DNA from: COMBO-56-21 sp041494275
GTDB taxonomy: Archaea; Thermoplasmatota; Thermoplasmata; UBA10834
Direction: 5' to 3'
DNA: 16,392 bases
NCBI GenBank assembly: GCA_041494275.1
Contig: JBGQAM010000037.1
Coordinates: forward strand, 1 to 16,392
The position numbers were made by a program, and so were the translations under genes. This document shows positions 6,440-15,047 of the stretch, piece after piece. Under the pieces are notes generated by a model. That model saw only the letters and a list, made by a program, of their open reading frames with translations, searched no databases and was not told where the DNA came from. How positions within the stretch are numbered: position 1 is the first letter of the stretch; every line of letters begins with the position of its first letter.

Positions 6440-7387
6440 TTGAGGACCCTCATCACAGGCGGCGCCGGATTCATCGGGTGCAACTTCGTGAGGTACATGC
6501 TGAAGGAGCATCCGAGCGACGAGATAGTGGTACTCGACAAGCTCACCTACGCGGGCAGGCTCGAGAACCTCGAAGAGGTCAAGGACAAGATCTCATTCAT
6601 CAAGGGCGACATCTGCGACAAGGACGCGGTCAAGAAGACCATGGCCGGGTGCGAGCACGTTGTCAACTTCGCCGCAGAGAGTCATGTCGACAGGAGCATC
6701 ACATCCCCTGAGGACTTCGTGAAGACGGATGTCCTGGGCGTATTCACGCTCCTCGAAGAGGCCAGGAGAACGGACGTTAAGAAGTTCGTCCAGATATCGA
6801 CCGACGAAGTCTACGGCTCTACCGTTACAGGCTCGTTCTCGGAAGCCAACATGCTCGACCCTTCATCGCCGTATTCAGCGAGCAAGGCCGGTGGAGAACT
6901 GCTCGCACGCTCCTACGTCAGGACCTACGGGCTCGACGTCGTCGTCACTCGCTCATCGAACAACTACGGACCGTTCCAATACCCCGAGAAGCTCATACCC
7001 GTTCTCGTCATCAAGGCCCTTCGGGACCAGCCGCTCCCGATCTACGGGAAGGGCACCAACGTCAGGGACTGGCTACACGTCGAGGACAATTGCAGGGCGA
7101 TAGACATCGTGCTCCAGAAGGCCAAGGCTGGAGAGATAGTCAACATCGGCTCGGGCAATGAGGTTCCAAACATCGATGTCGCGAAGCTCATCCTGAAGCA
7201 TATGAAGAAACCCGAGAGCCTGATCAAGTACATCCAGGACAGACCTGGACACGACTTCAGGTACTCCCTAAACTGGGACCAGATCAGAAAAATGGGTTGG
7301 AAGCCCAGGATGAGATTCGACGACGGACTGAAGAGGACAGTTGACTGGTATCTTTCCAACAAGGAATGGTGGACCCCGCTGGTTTGA
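6440..7387 (+). CDS. rfbB: dTDP-glucose 4,6-dehydratase
   Basis: Second step of dTDP-rhamnose synthesis: NAD+-dependent dehydration of dTDP-glucose to the 4-keto-6-deoxy sugar. It is an extended SDR of 315 residues. Visible motifs are G-G-A-G-F-I-G at 7-13, the V-L-D-K-L-T-Y-A-G strand at 31-39 typical of RmlB, the N-F-A-A-E-S-H-V-D segment at 76-84, catalytic T-D-E at 121-123 and Y-S-A-S-K with Y145/K149, and the N-N-Y-G-P-x-Q-x-P-E-K-L-I-P signature. The start is TTG at 6440, 3 bp after the rfbC stop, with GGAAGGTG upstream acting as ribosome-binding site; this implies translational coupling with rfbC. It ends 25 bp from the convergent hypothetical gene. No rfbA (dTDP-glucose synthase) is in the window. 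Confidence 0.92.
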   Translation: MRTLITGGAGFIGCNFVRYMLKEHPSDEIVVLDKLTYAGRLENLEEVKDKISFIKGDICDKDAVKKTMAGCEHVVNFAAESHVDRSITSPEDFVKTDVLGVFTLLEEARRTDVKKFVQISTDEVYGSTVTGSFSEANMLDPSSPYSASKAGGELLARSYVRTYGLDVVVTRSSNNYGPFQYPEKLIPVLVIKALRDQPLPIYGKGTNVRDWLHVEDNCRAIDIVLQKAKAGEIVNIGSGNEVPNIDVAKLILKHMKKPESLIKYIQDRPGHDFRYSLNWDQIRKMGWKPRMRFDDGLKRTVDWYLSNKEWWTPLV

Positions 7388-7412
7388 TCCACCCCGCAAT
7401 TAGCTGGATTCT

Positions 7413-8306
7413 TCATTCTCTCGACTTAGGTAAGGCGAACCTCTGCGAAATCTGCAGGTCGCCCACAGCCTCGACCCAATCTCCGTATTTTGGCGCCCTG
7501 CCACGCCCAACAATGTGGCGGCTGTCGTGGACGGTTACGATTCTTCCCCCGACGTCGACTGAGTACATCGACTCGCCTAGCCACCAGAGCCCGACGACCT
7601 TCCCCCTGACCACATGCGCAAACGGACCCGATGTTGCGTCCTTCTCCATTCCAGCCGGGAGTGCCAATGGACCCGAGCTAATACGGCTACATTCGACGAG
7701 ATCGAGGGAGAGAGTAACAGTGGTCCCAATAGGCTCCCGAGCGAGAAAGACATCTTTCGAGTAGCCTCTCAGAATCCGACCCGAGTCCTCCCTGACACTC
7801 AACTCGTGCACGAAAACTAGCGTTTGGTCCCCGTACCGCCTAGGCGGTATCTCACTGACGGCCACCAAGTTGTAGTCATCCCATATCTCGCAATAAGGGT
7901 CCACGCCAGAAGGTCTAAGGTAGCACGAAGTCGTCTGAACCCGGACATACCTTTCTCCCTCGAGGTCCAGGGACTCGGGCACGCTTCGCGCATCCCCATC
8001 CCTTAGGGCATATAGGTTCGCGGACACCCAATAGCCATCAAGCATCGCCTCTAGTGGGATTTGAGGCCACGACCTTGAGAGCACTCCGAGCGTGATTCGC
8101 TCCCCCAGCGAGGACCTGGACTCCTCGTCCGGAAGGACGCCGGTCTTCAGGTCGATCACCCAGAGCGTGTCCCCGTCACGCCGCGCATCCTTCACCGTCT
8201 TGACGACATCGGCGTCGTGGTAGAGTCTGCCGTCCGGATCTGCGACGAGGCCCTCATAGTCGACGATAAATCTGATCCTGGTTGTGCAAACTTCTATTCC
8301 CGCCAT
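7413..8306 (-). CDS. Hypothetical protein, beta-rich, no recognised family
   Basis: 297 residues and acidic, with no signal peptide and no membrane helix, so probably cytoplasmic. I do not recognise a family. The C-terminal part (about 232-286) alternates short hydrophobic strands and glycines (V-R-G-K-V near 233-237, V-D-V-G-G-R-I-V-T-V at 250-259, G-D-W-V-E-A-V at 275-281), which resembles an OB-fold; this is a visual inference. The N-terminal 60 residues also look strand-rich. Its codon use resembles its neighbours and the frame is uninterrupted for 298 codons, so it is likely a real gene. It is convergent with rfbB (25-bp gap) and divergent from wecB. Nothing in it suggests a sugar enzyme, so it may be an inserted or unrelated gene. 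Confidence 0.7.
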   Translation of the reverse strand: MAGIEVCTTRIRFIVDYEGLVADPDGRLYHDADVVKTVKDARRDGDTLWVIDLKTGVLPDEESRSSLGERITLGVLSRSWPQIPLEAMLDGYWVSANLYALRDGDARSVPESLDLEGERYVRVQTTSCYLRPSGVDPYCEIWDDYNLVAVSEIPPRRYGDQTLVFVHELSVREDSGRILRGYSKDVFLAREPIGTTVTLSLDLVECSRISSGPLALPAGMEKDATSGPFAHVVRGKVVGLWWLGESMYSVDVGGRIVTVHDSRHIVGRGRAPKYGDWVEAVGDLQISQRFALPKSRE

Positions 8307-8425
8307 TTCAAATCACTGAGTACTGTAGGGGCTCAAGGAGTGTATCTCGATGTTTATGGATGAATCTTGCCTGTGGCCCAACAGTCTTTCCAAGTCGATT
8401 TCCACGCCATCCGCGCATCTCCTCC

Positions 8426-8441
8426 CGAAACCGCTTTATCC
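8426..8441 (+). promoter_or_regulatory. BRE/TATA-like element of wecB
   Basis: CGAAACCG followed by CTTTATCC resembles an archaeal BRE plus TATA box, centred about 46 nt before the wecB ATG. Transcription would start near 8464, leaving a leader of about 20 nt that contains AGAGGA as ribosome-binding site. Confidence 0.45.
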
Positions 8442-8483
8442 GCAAGGACTGCTACCCGCACATAGCCGCAAGAGGACAATGCC

Positions 8484-9569
8484 ATGAAGATAGCCTCAAT
8501 CGTTGGGGCGCGTCCACAATTCATCAAGCTAGCTCCGCTTTCGCGCGAGCTCAGGAAGAAGCACAGAGAGGTCCTGATCGACACGGGACAACACTACGAC
8601 CAAGAGATGGCGGGGAACTTCTTCACAGAGTTCAAGATCCCCAAGCCGGACCACTCTCTCGGGATCGGTTCTGCTGATCACGGAGAGCAGACGGGTCGGA
8701 TGCTCATCGCGCTCGAGAAGGTCCTAGTCGCCGAACTGCCGCGTCTGGCGATAGTCTTCGGGGATACGAACAGCACTCTCGCAGGAGCGCTTGCCGCCGC
8801 CAAGCTCAACATTCCAGTCGCGCACGTCGAGGCGGGCCTCAGGAGCTACGACACGACCATGCCCGAGGAGTTGAACCGAGTCCTGACAGACCATCTAGCC
8901 AAGCTCCTTTTCTGTCCGACCGACAATTCCAGAGAGAACCTGAAACGAGAGGGGATCACTGATGGAGTCCATGTCGTGGGCGACGTCATGGTCGACGCTC
9001 TGGAGGAGAGCAAGAAAGCTGCCGAGAAACACTCCAAAGCGATGCAGCTCTTCAACTTGAAGAAGAACGAATTCCAGCTGCTTACAGTCCATCGTCCTGT
9101 GAATACGGACTCAAAGAAGAACCTCGAAGGCATCATGAACGCGATCGGCGCGTCCGGCGTAACCACCGTGTTCCCCGCTCATCCACGAACGGTCAACGCG
9201 ATTAAAGAACATGGTCTTGAGGGCAAGATCCCGAAGAACATCATCGTCACGAAGCCCTTGGGGCACATGGACATGATATGGCTCCAGTCAAACGCCGCAC
9301 GTGTGATAACAGATTCCGGCGGTGTTCAGAAGGAAGCGTACCTTCTGGGAGTGCCTTGCATCACGCTCAGAGACACGACCGAGTGGGTAGAAACGGTGAA
9401 CGCGAATTGGAACATCCTAGTGGGAGCCGACCAAACGAAGATCCAGGATGCGATAAGGCACTTCTCCCCGCCGAGGTATCGCCCCAAGATATTTGGGCCG
9501 TCGGGCGCCAGCGCGAGGATAGCCAAGATCGTGGATTCCTATCTCACCAACCTCGATGTGGCGACATAG
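8484..9569 (+). CDS. wecB: UDP-N-acetylglucosamine 2-epimerase, non-hydrolysing
   Basis: Interconverts UDP-GlcNAc and UDP-ManNAc in the cytoplasm, giving an N-acetylmannosamine donor or the precursor of ManNAc-uronate. 361 residues with a GT-B-like fold. Family motifs visible are G-A-R-P-Q-F-I-K at 8-15, D-T-G-Q-H-Y at 33-38, F-G-D-T-N-S at 92-97, H-V-E-A-G-L-R-S at 114-121, P-E-E-L-N-R at 127-132, T-V-H-R-P-V-N at 201-207 and D-S-G-G at 277-280. The C-terminal segment where most WecB proteins have N-P-Y-G-D-G reads F-G-P-S-G (337-341), a departure from the family. The ATG at 8484 has AGAGGA upstream. Convergent with the next gene across 18 bp. No UDP-ManNAc dehydrogenase is in the window. 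Confidence 0.9.
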   Translation: MKIASIVGARPQFIKLAPLSRELRKKHREVLIDTGQHYDQEMAGNFFTEFKIPKPDHSLGIGSADHGEQTGRMLIALEKVLVAELPRLAIVFGDTNSTLAGALAAAKLNIPVAHVEAGLRSYDTTMPEELNRVLTDHLAKLLFCPTDNSRENLKREGITDGVHVVGDVMVDALEESKKAAEKHSKAMQLFNLKKNEFQLLTVHRPVNTDSKKNLEGIMNAIGASGVTTVFPAHPRTVNAIKEHGLEGKIPKNIIVTKPLGHMDMIWLQSNAARVITDSGGVQKEAYLLGVPCITLRDTTEWVETVNANWNILVGADQTKIQDAIRHFSPPRYRPKIFGPSGASARIAKIVDSYLTNLDVAT

Positions 9570-9587
9570 ATTCGAAGGCTGAACGCG

Positions 9588-10067
9588 CTACTTCATGCCT
9601 ATGTGTTCCTCGATGTCTTCGAGGTCTTTTCGTAGGATAGGATCGAGATCCTCGGCCCTCTGGATCCACGCTCGAAGGATGTCCGCTGCCTCCTTGACCT
9701 TCGGATCGTCCTTCGCCAGCCTATCCATCACGGAGAGCCAAGTGAGCTTGTACAGGGCGACCTCTTTCGCGTTCATCTTCTCCTTCGCGTACGGGTTCCG
9801 CTCCATGAGCACGGTCGTCTGCTCCCGCCACATCTTGAACCTAATGTCCCAGAGGAAGGAAGATATCCATATCGCCGCTATGAGAGAAAGCAGAATCATC
9901 AGAATCCCAGACCAGGGATTGTTGAAAATCGGTCTCCATTTGACGTAGTTCCACACCGTCAAGGAAAGCGTGAGCGCAAGCATTGCTAGGCTTATAGGCT
10001 GGGCGACCTGCTGCACCCTCCACATCTGCAGCATTATCCATTTCTTCGGACCGCCGTGCGTTGCCAT
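9588..10067 (-). CDS. Two-helix membrane protein with charged helical tail, function unknown
   Basis: From the chosen ATG (10067) the protein has 159 residues: a short N-terminus, two hydrophobic helices at about 23-43 and 51-73, and a long charged helical C-terminal half (about 75-159) with alternating acidic and basic residues. The short loop between the helices implies both ends lie on the same side, probably the cytoplasm. I recognise no family. A TATA-like CTTATAGC (forward 10101-10108) lies about 37 nt upstream of this ATG, which supports it over the in-frame ATG at 10091 or GTG at 10124. It follows the fusion glycosyltransferase by 66 bp on the same strand, so a role tied to the glycan machinery, such as a membrane tether, is possible but unproven. 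Confidence 0.6.
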   Translation of the reverse strand: MATHGGPKKWIMLQMWRVQQVAQPISLAMLALTLSLTVWNYVKWRPIFNNPWSGILMILLSLIAAIWISSFLWDIRFKMWREQTTVLMERNPYAKEKMNAKEVALYKLTWLSVMDRLAKDDPKVKEAADILRAWIQRAEDLDPILRKDLEDIEEHIGMK

Positions 10068-10100
10068 ATTGTTCGGACCCGGCGGAGCCATCAGCCTAGA

Positions 10101-10110
10101 GCTATAAGAG
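10101..10110 (-). promoter_or_regulatory. TATA-like box of the two-helix membrane protein gene
   Basis: On the minus strand this reads CTCTTATAGC, between the glycosyltransferase stop codon (10134) and the ATG at 10067. The spacing predicts transcription starting about 10 nt before that ATG. It would also serve as the reason not to extend the gene to 10124, because the longer frame contains the box. Confidence 0.4.
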
Positions 10111-10133
10111 GATTGCCGGAACACGCCAGTCGG

Positions 10134-12023
10134 TCATTCCAGCAGTTCGCGGACGAGGTCTTGAATCGCCTTGTCGCGTCTTTCCAGAGAGAACAGTTCC
10201 CTGACGCGATTCCTTGCTTCCTTTCCCTTGTTCGAAACCAGGGCTTTCCGAATGGCGTCCGCGGCCGCCTGATGGTCGCCAACAGGGACTAGAAAGCCGG
10301 TGTCTCCGACAGCCCTCTCAATGCCGGGAATGCGCGAGCCGACAGGAACGCACTCGCATAGCATCGATTCGCAGACGGCATTCGGCAGGCCCTCCTGCCT
10401 CGAGAGCTGGCAATAGACCTTCGCTCTCTGGTACAGCCTGATGATCTCCTCTTGGGAGACCGGCCCGACAACTTCGACGTTCGACCCCGCGGTCCCCCTC
10501 AGTTTGTCCGCGCCTTCTCCACTCCCTCCGACGATCATGAACTTGACACGGGGCAGAAGCTCGGCCGCCTTCACGAACGTGTCGAGGCCTTTCACCTGGG
10601 CTCTCTGCCAATCGTTGTAGACAGCGACTGTCAAAACCAGCTCCTCTTTGACCCCAGAAGGACTGAATCTCTGATCATCGTAGCCTGTTGGGACCACCTG
10701 CATGTTCTTCCCGTCGACTCCAAGGTTCTTCATGCCGCTGTCCTTGAGGGACTCGTCGACCGGCAAAATCCTGTCTGCTCGCGTCAGGATGTACTTCACC
10801 ATCTTCGCCTTCGCTGGGTTCAGCAAGGATCCGTAGCCTATCTCCGGGAGCTTCGCGACTTCGTAGCCGCCGACGACCACGATCGACGGCTTTCCGAACA
10901 ATCTCGAGCACCGGACCTGCCATTTCGCGTGTGTCTCCGCGAACCACGAGTAGGTGATATCCGACCAGAGCACCCCCAGGAACAGCTCCCACATCGCCCC
11001 GAGCATTCCTCCTAGACTCTTCTTCTTGGAACCTATGTCCACAACACGCACGTCGAAATGCTTCTTCAAAAGGTCAAGATCCGCCTGGATGAAAGCGGAC
11101 ATAGTCGGGTGAACGAACAGTATCTTAGTCCTCCCGTCACCTTTGAGAAGCTCCTGGACGAATGGCTTAATCGCGTTGACCTGGCGGTCGAAGACCAAGT
11201 GGAGGAGCATGCCCAGCTCCGAAATCTTGAACGCGAGCCGAGACCTCGTGTCCTGATCGAAGTCCTTGGAGAATATCTTCCTGTGATTGACGAGGTTCGC
11301 CGCAGGGAACCGCGATTGGCTCAATCTAGACTTCTCCGACACGACATGCTGCATCCTGGCATAGGGGAGATGGAACAGCCTATGCTCTCTCGAGACTCTC
11401 CTCGAGAAGTCCAGGTCCTCCCTCCAGCCGCCGCCCCGGAGTTCCTCGTCGAATCTGATCTTCTCGAGCACCTCGCGCCTGACAGTCATGTTCGAGCCGG
11501 TCAGGACCTGCACCTGCGCAGGAGCCGGGGAACGAAGAAGCGGCCTCGGGAGTCCCGAGCGTCGGTATGTCCCTTTGCCTGGATAGGACAGGTAGAAGAG
11601 TGCGTTGAACGCCCACCAAAATGAGTGCATACCGACGGAGGTCCTGTACATGTTCGTGATCTCTCCCTCGACCCCTGCGATCGTTCTTGAGGAGTCACTC
11701 CCAAAGAAACTCTCGATACTGGCAAAGTAGCGGGAGTCCAGGACCGCGTCGTCATCGATGAACGATACAAGGTCGCACTTGCACCTGTCGATCCCGATGT
11801 TCCTTCCCTCGGGCAGCGTGCATTTGCGCAGGACCGACTCGACGGGTGGGCACCTATCCTTCAGTATCTCAGAAGCCATCTCCTTCAAGTGAGAGGTATC
11901 CGATGAATCCACGAACACGATCTTGTCAGGGACCCTTACCTGAGCAGCGACGGAGACCAGCAATCGCCTGACCTCGTCCTCGCGGTCCTTCGTGACGACA
12001 ACCATGCAGATAGTCAAGCTCAT
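10134..12023 (-). CDS. Two-domain glycosyltransferase, GT2 (N-terminal) fused to GT4 (C-terminal)
   Basis: 629 residues holding two transferase domains. Residues 1 to about 260 are a GT-A, family-2 type domain: an M-V-V-V-T-K-D-R-E start, nucleotide-binding F-I-D-D-D at 88-92, acceptor-side G-S-N-M-T-V-R-R at 176-183, and W-R-E-D at 200-203. After a linker, residues about 298-629 form a GT-B, family-4 type domain: an I-L-F-V-H-P strand at 301-306, Y-x-V-A near 388, P-T-G-Y-D near 445-449, K-G-L-D at 478-481, I-V-G-G-S-G-E-G at 497-504, and the retaining-GT E-x7-E pair E544/E552 in Q-E-G-L-P-N-A-V-C-E. One chain would add two sugars, GT2 usually inverting and GT4 retaining. Donors are unknown; dTDP-rhamnose, GDP-fucose or UDP-ManNAc are candidates from the neighbourhood. 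The frame is continuous, so this is a real fusion. Confidence 0.85.
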   Translation of the reverse strand: MSLTICMVVVTKDREDEVRRLLVSVAAQVRVPDKIVFVDSSDTSHLKEMASEILKDRCPPVESVLRKCTLPEGRNIGIDRCKCDLVSFIDDDAVLDSRYFASIESFFGSDSSRTIAGVEGEITNMYRTSVGMHSFWWAFNALFYLSYPGKGTYRRSGLPRPLLRSPAPAQVQVLTGSNMTVRREVLEKIRFDEELRGGGWREDLDFSRRVSREHRLFHLPYARMQHVVSEKSRLSQSRFPAANLVNHRKIFSKDFDQDTRSRLAFKISELGMLLHLVFDRQVNAIKPFVQELLKGDGRTKILFVHPTMSAFIQADLDLLKKHFDVRVVDIGSKKKSLGGMLGAMWELFLGVLWSDITYSWFAETHAKWQVRCSRLFGKPSIVVVGGYEVAKLPEIGYGSLLNPAKAKMVKYILTRADRILPVDESLKDSGMKNLGVDGKNMQVVPTGYDDQRFSPSGVKEELVLTVAVYNDWQRAQVKGLDTFVKAAELLPRVKFMIVGGSGEGADKLRGTAGSNVEVVGPVSQEEIIRLYQRAKVYCQLSRQEGLPNAVCESMLCECVPVGSRIPGIERAVGDTGFLVPVGDHQAAADAIRKALVSNKGKEARNRVRELFSLERRDKAIQDLVRELLE

Positions 12024-12045
12024 GCGCGTTGCTAATCGGGAATTG

Positions 12046-12053
12046 CTCTAAAG
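12046..12053 (-). promoter_or_regulatory. Possible TATA box of the GT2-GT4 gene
   Basis: CTTTAGAG on the minus strand is centred about 26 nt before the ATG at 12023, the spacing of a leaderless archaeal transcript. The fcl gene ends 60 bp upstream on the same strand, so this gene may be transcribed both from here and by read-through. Confidence 0.35.
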
Positions 12054-12083
12054 AATGTATCCATCCCTGACGAGTCCATTCGT

Positions 12084-13031
<948 letters not shown>

Positions 13032-13032
13032 C

Positions 13033-14076
13033 TCAATCAGCCATCCACCATTTGTTCGGGAACTTCTTCGCGAGCAACTTGTCGCCCTCGCCTAACGGCT
13101 TGAGCCCTGATAGACGCATGTCAGCATCCACCATGACCTTGACCAGGTCTGAGAACTTGATTTTGATGTCGAGCCCGATCTCGCGCTTCGCCTTGGAGGT
13201 GTCTGCGACCAGGTAGTCGACCTCCGTTGGCCTGAAATAGCGCTTGTCGATCTTGACGTACTTGCCGGAGTCCAGACCCGCGTACGCGAAGGAAGCCTCG
13301 ACGAACTCGCGCACGGAATGTGCCTCGCCCGTCCCGATCACACAGTCTCCCGGCTTCTTCTGCTGCAGCATGGACCACATGGCCTCGACGTACTCAGGGG
13401 CGTAGCCCCAGTCCCTCTTGGCATCCAGGTTGCCTAGATAGAGAGCGTCCTGCTTCTTGGCCAGTATCCCAGCGAGGGCTCTCGTGACCTTTCGAGTCAC
13501 GAATGTCTGCCCTCTCCTCGGGCTCTCGTGGTTGAACAGTATCCCGTTCGAGGCGAACAGGCCGTAGCCGTCCCTGTAGTTCCTCGCCATCCAATAGGCG
13601 TAGACCTTCGAGCACGCGTATGGGCTCCTGGGCTCGAACGGGGTCTTCTCATTCTGAGGTGGCTTCGCAGTGCCGAACATCTCGGAGCTGGAAGCCTGAT
13701 AGAATCGAATGGGCAGCTTGCTCCTCCTGATGACCTCGAGCAGCCTCGTCGTGCCCAAACCAGTAGCCTCGCCTGTATATGTCGGCGTGTCGAAGCTGAC
13801 CCTTACATGGCTCTGGGCACCGAGGTGGTAGACTTCCTCGGGCTCTATGTTGTAAACGAGGTTGGATATCTGTTCCGAATCGGAGAGATCGCCGTAGTGG
13901 AGGAAGAGCCGGATCCCCTCTTGGTGATAGTCCCTGTAGATGTGGTCTATCCTCGAAGTGTTGAATGTGCTTGCCCTTCGGATGATCCCGTGCACCTCGT
14001 AGCCTTTGGCAAGCAGAAGCTCTGCGAGGTACGATCCGTCCTGACCGGTTATGCCCGTTATCAACGCTTTCTTCAT
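13033..14076 (-). CDS. gmd: GDP-mannose 4,6-dehydratase
   Basis: First step from GDP-mannose to GDP-fucose (or GDP-rhamnose), an NADP-dependent extended SDR. From the chosen start it has 347 residues: G-I-T-G-Q-D-G at 8-14 (the Gmd-specific Rossmann signature), R-R-A-S-T-F-N-T-S-R-I at 33-43 which binds NADP phosphate, S-S-S-E-M-F-G at 129-135, Y153/K157 in S-P-Y-A-C-S-K, and N-H-E-S-P-R-R-G further on. The ATG at 14076 is chosen because a strong Shine-Dalgarno, GAGAGGAG (forward 14081-14088), lies 4 nt upstream. The longer frame from 14118 would add 14 residues (including S-G-F-L-R-S-V-V-G) unlike the family. It is followed by fcl after 1 bp and is divergent from the methyltransferase gene. 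Confidence 0.94.
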   Translation of the reverse strand: MKKALITGITGQDGSYLAELLLAKGYEVHGIIRRASTFNTSRIDHIYRDYHQEGIRLFLHYGDLSDSEQISNLVYNIEPEEVYHLGAQSHVRVSFDTPTYTGEATGLGTTRLLEVIRRSKLPIRFYQASSSEMFGTAKPPQNEKTPFEPRSPYACSKVYAYWMARNYRDGYGLFASNGILFNHESPRRGQTFVTRKVTRALAGILAKKQDALYLGNLDAKRDWGYAPEYVEAMWSMLQQKKPGDCVIGTGEAHSVREFVEASFAYAGLDSGKYVKIDKRYFRPTEVDYLVADTSKAKREIGLDIKIKFSDLVKVMVDADMRLSGLKPLGEGDKLLAKKFPNKWWMAD

Positions 14077-14116
14077 CTCACTCCTCTCGCCTACAACGGA
14101 CCGTAAGAAACCAGAC

Positions 14117-14126
14117 ATATCTTAAG
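14117..14126. promoter_or_regulatory. Shared TATA-like element between divergent gmd and methyltransferase genes
   Basis: ATATCTTAAG contains the palindrome CTTAAG and is A/T-rich on both strands. On the minus strand it lies about 45 nt before the gmd ATG, leaving room for a 20-nt leader with the GAGGAG site. On the plus strand it lies about 35 nt before the methyltransferase ATG at 14156. It is the only A/T-rich patch in the 79-bp gap, so both promoters probably use it. Confidence 0.45.
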
Positions 14127-14155
14127 CCTACGCCGAGCCGATTCGAATTCCTGGG

Positions 14156-15013
14156 ATGGGACCGTCAAGGTTAATAGCGCTCACCCTGTTTGGCCTGGCC
14201 GTGAAGAAAGAGGGCCGATTCGGGGAGAGAACAATCGCCGAGATGCTTCCCCCGGACCTGCGCAGAAGGCTCACAGAGGACGCGACAGATAAGCTCATGG
14301 AAGTCCCTGATGGGGACAAGGGGCTTGCGGGCGAAAGGGAGGACCTTCTGTCTCGAGGCAAGTTCCTTGCACGGTTCGAACACATCTCAAGATATTCCGG
14401 GACTGCCAGAAAAGCGCACGGAACGGTACTCGACATAGGATGCGGGACCGGGTACGGAGCCGCCATACTCTCTACGAAGGCCAACGTCGTGGCCTTGGAC
14501 ATCTCTCCGGCGGCGCTTCGGTTCGCGAGGAAGTCATACCCGGGTCCCGAGTTCGTAATGGCATCAGCGACCTCCATCCCGCTCGCTGACGAGAGCATCG
14601 ACATGGTGACGGCCTTCGAGATCATCGAGCACCTGGCCGAACCGGATAAGTTCCTATCTGAATGCCATAGGACGCTCAAGAAAGGAGGCGTTCTTGTTTT
14701 GTCTTCCCCAAATCCAGCCCATCTCATCAACTGGTTGAAGAAGAAGCTGCTAGGGATTCCCATCCCTCCCAAGATCGTCGCGGAAAACATCTACCACGTG
14801 CGGGAGTTCACGCACGACGAAATGGTCGGACTCCTTTCATCCAAGGGGTTCAGGTTCATCCACGACGCGAAGGGGCAGACGATCGATTTGCCGTACATCA
14901 GGGGTCCGTTCAGATTCCTGGGGATCGGAGAGGTTTACGATGTCCTCTTCTCGCGCCTCGGCACCGGATTCCCTCGGATATCGTACACGGTTGTCTACGT
15001 CGCGGCGAAGTAG
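14156..15013 (+). CDS. Class I SAM-dependent methyltransferase (Methyltransf_11 type)
   Basis: 285 residues. The Rossmann-like SAM-binding core begins near 88: motif I V-L-D-I-G-C-G-T-G-Y at 91-100, acidic D115 ending strand 2 in V-V-A-L-D-I-S, A-S-A-T-S-I-P-L at 136-143, motif F-E-I-I-E-H-L at 154-160 with the E-H pair common in this family, and L-K-K-G-G-V-L-V-L-S-S-P-N at 174-186. The first 85 residues form a charged helical N-terminal extension. Y-H-V-R-E-F-T near 213-219 recurs in methyltransferases of glycan clusters. Its place beside gmd suggests it methylates a sugar or glycan, but the acceptor is unknown. It is convergent with the CgeB-like gene across a 34-bp gap. Confidence 0.8.
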   Translation: MGPSRLIALTLFGLAVKKEGRFGERTIAEMLPPDLRRRLTEDATDKLMEVPDGDKGLAGEREDLLSRGKFLARFEHISRYSGTARKAHGTVLDIGCGTGYGAAILSTKANVVALDISPAALRFARKSYPGPEFVMASATSIPLADESIDMVTAFEIIEHLAEPDKFLSECHRTLKKGGVLVLSSPNPAHLINWLKKKLLGIPIPPKIVAENIYHVREFTHDEMVGLLSSKGFRFIHDAKGQTIDLPYIRGPFRFLGIGEVYDVLFSRLGTGFPRISYTVVYVAAK

Positions 15014-15047
15014 AGCGACGGCAATTCCTCGCCAAGTCCAGCAACTA

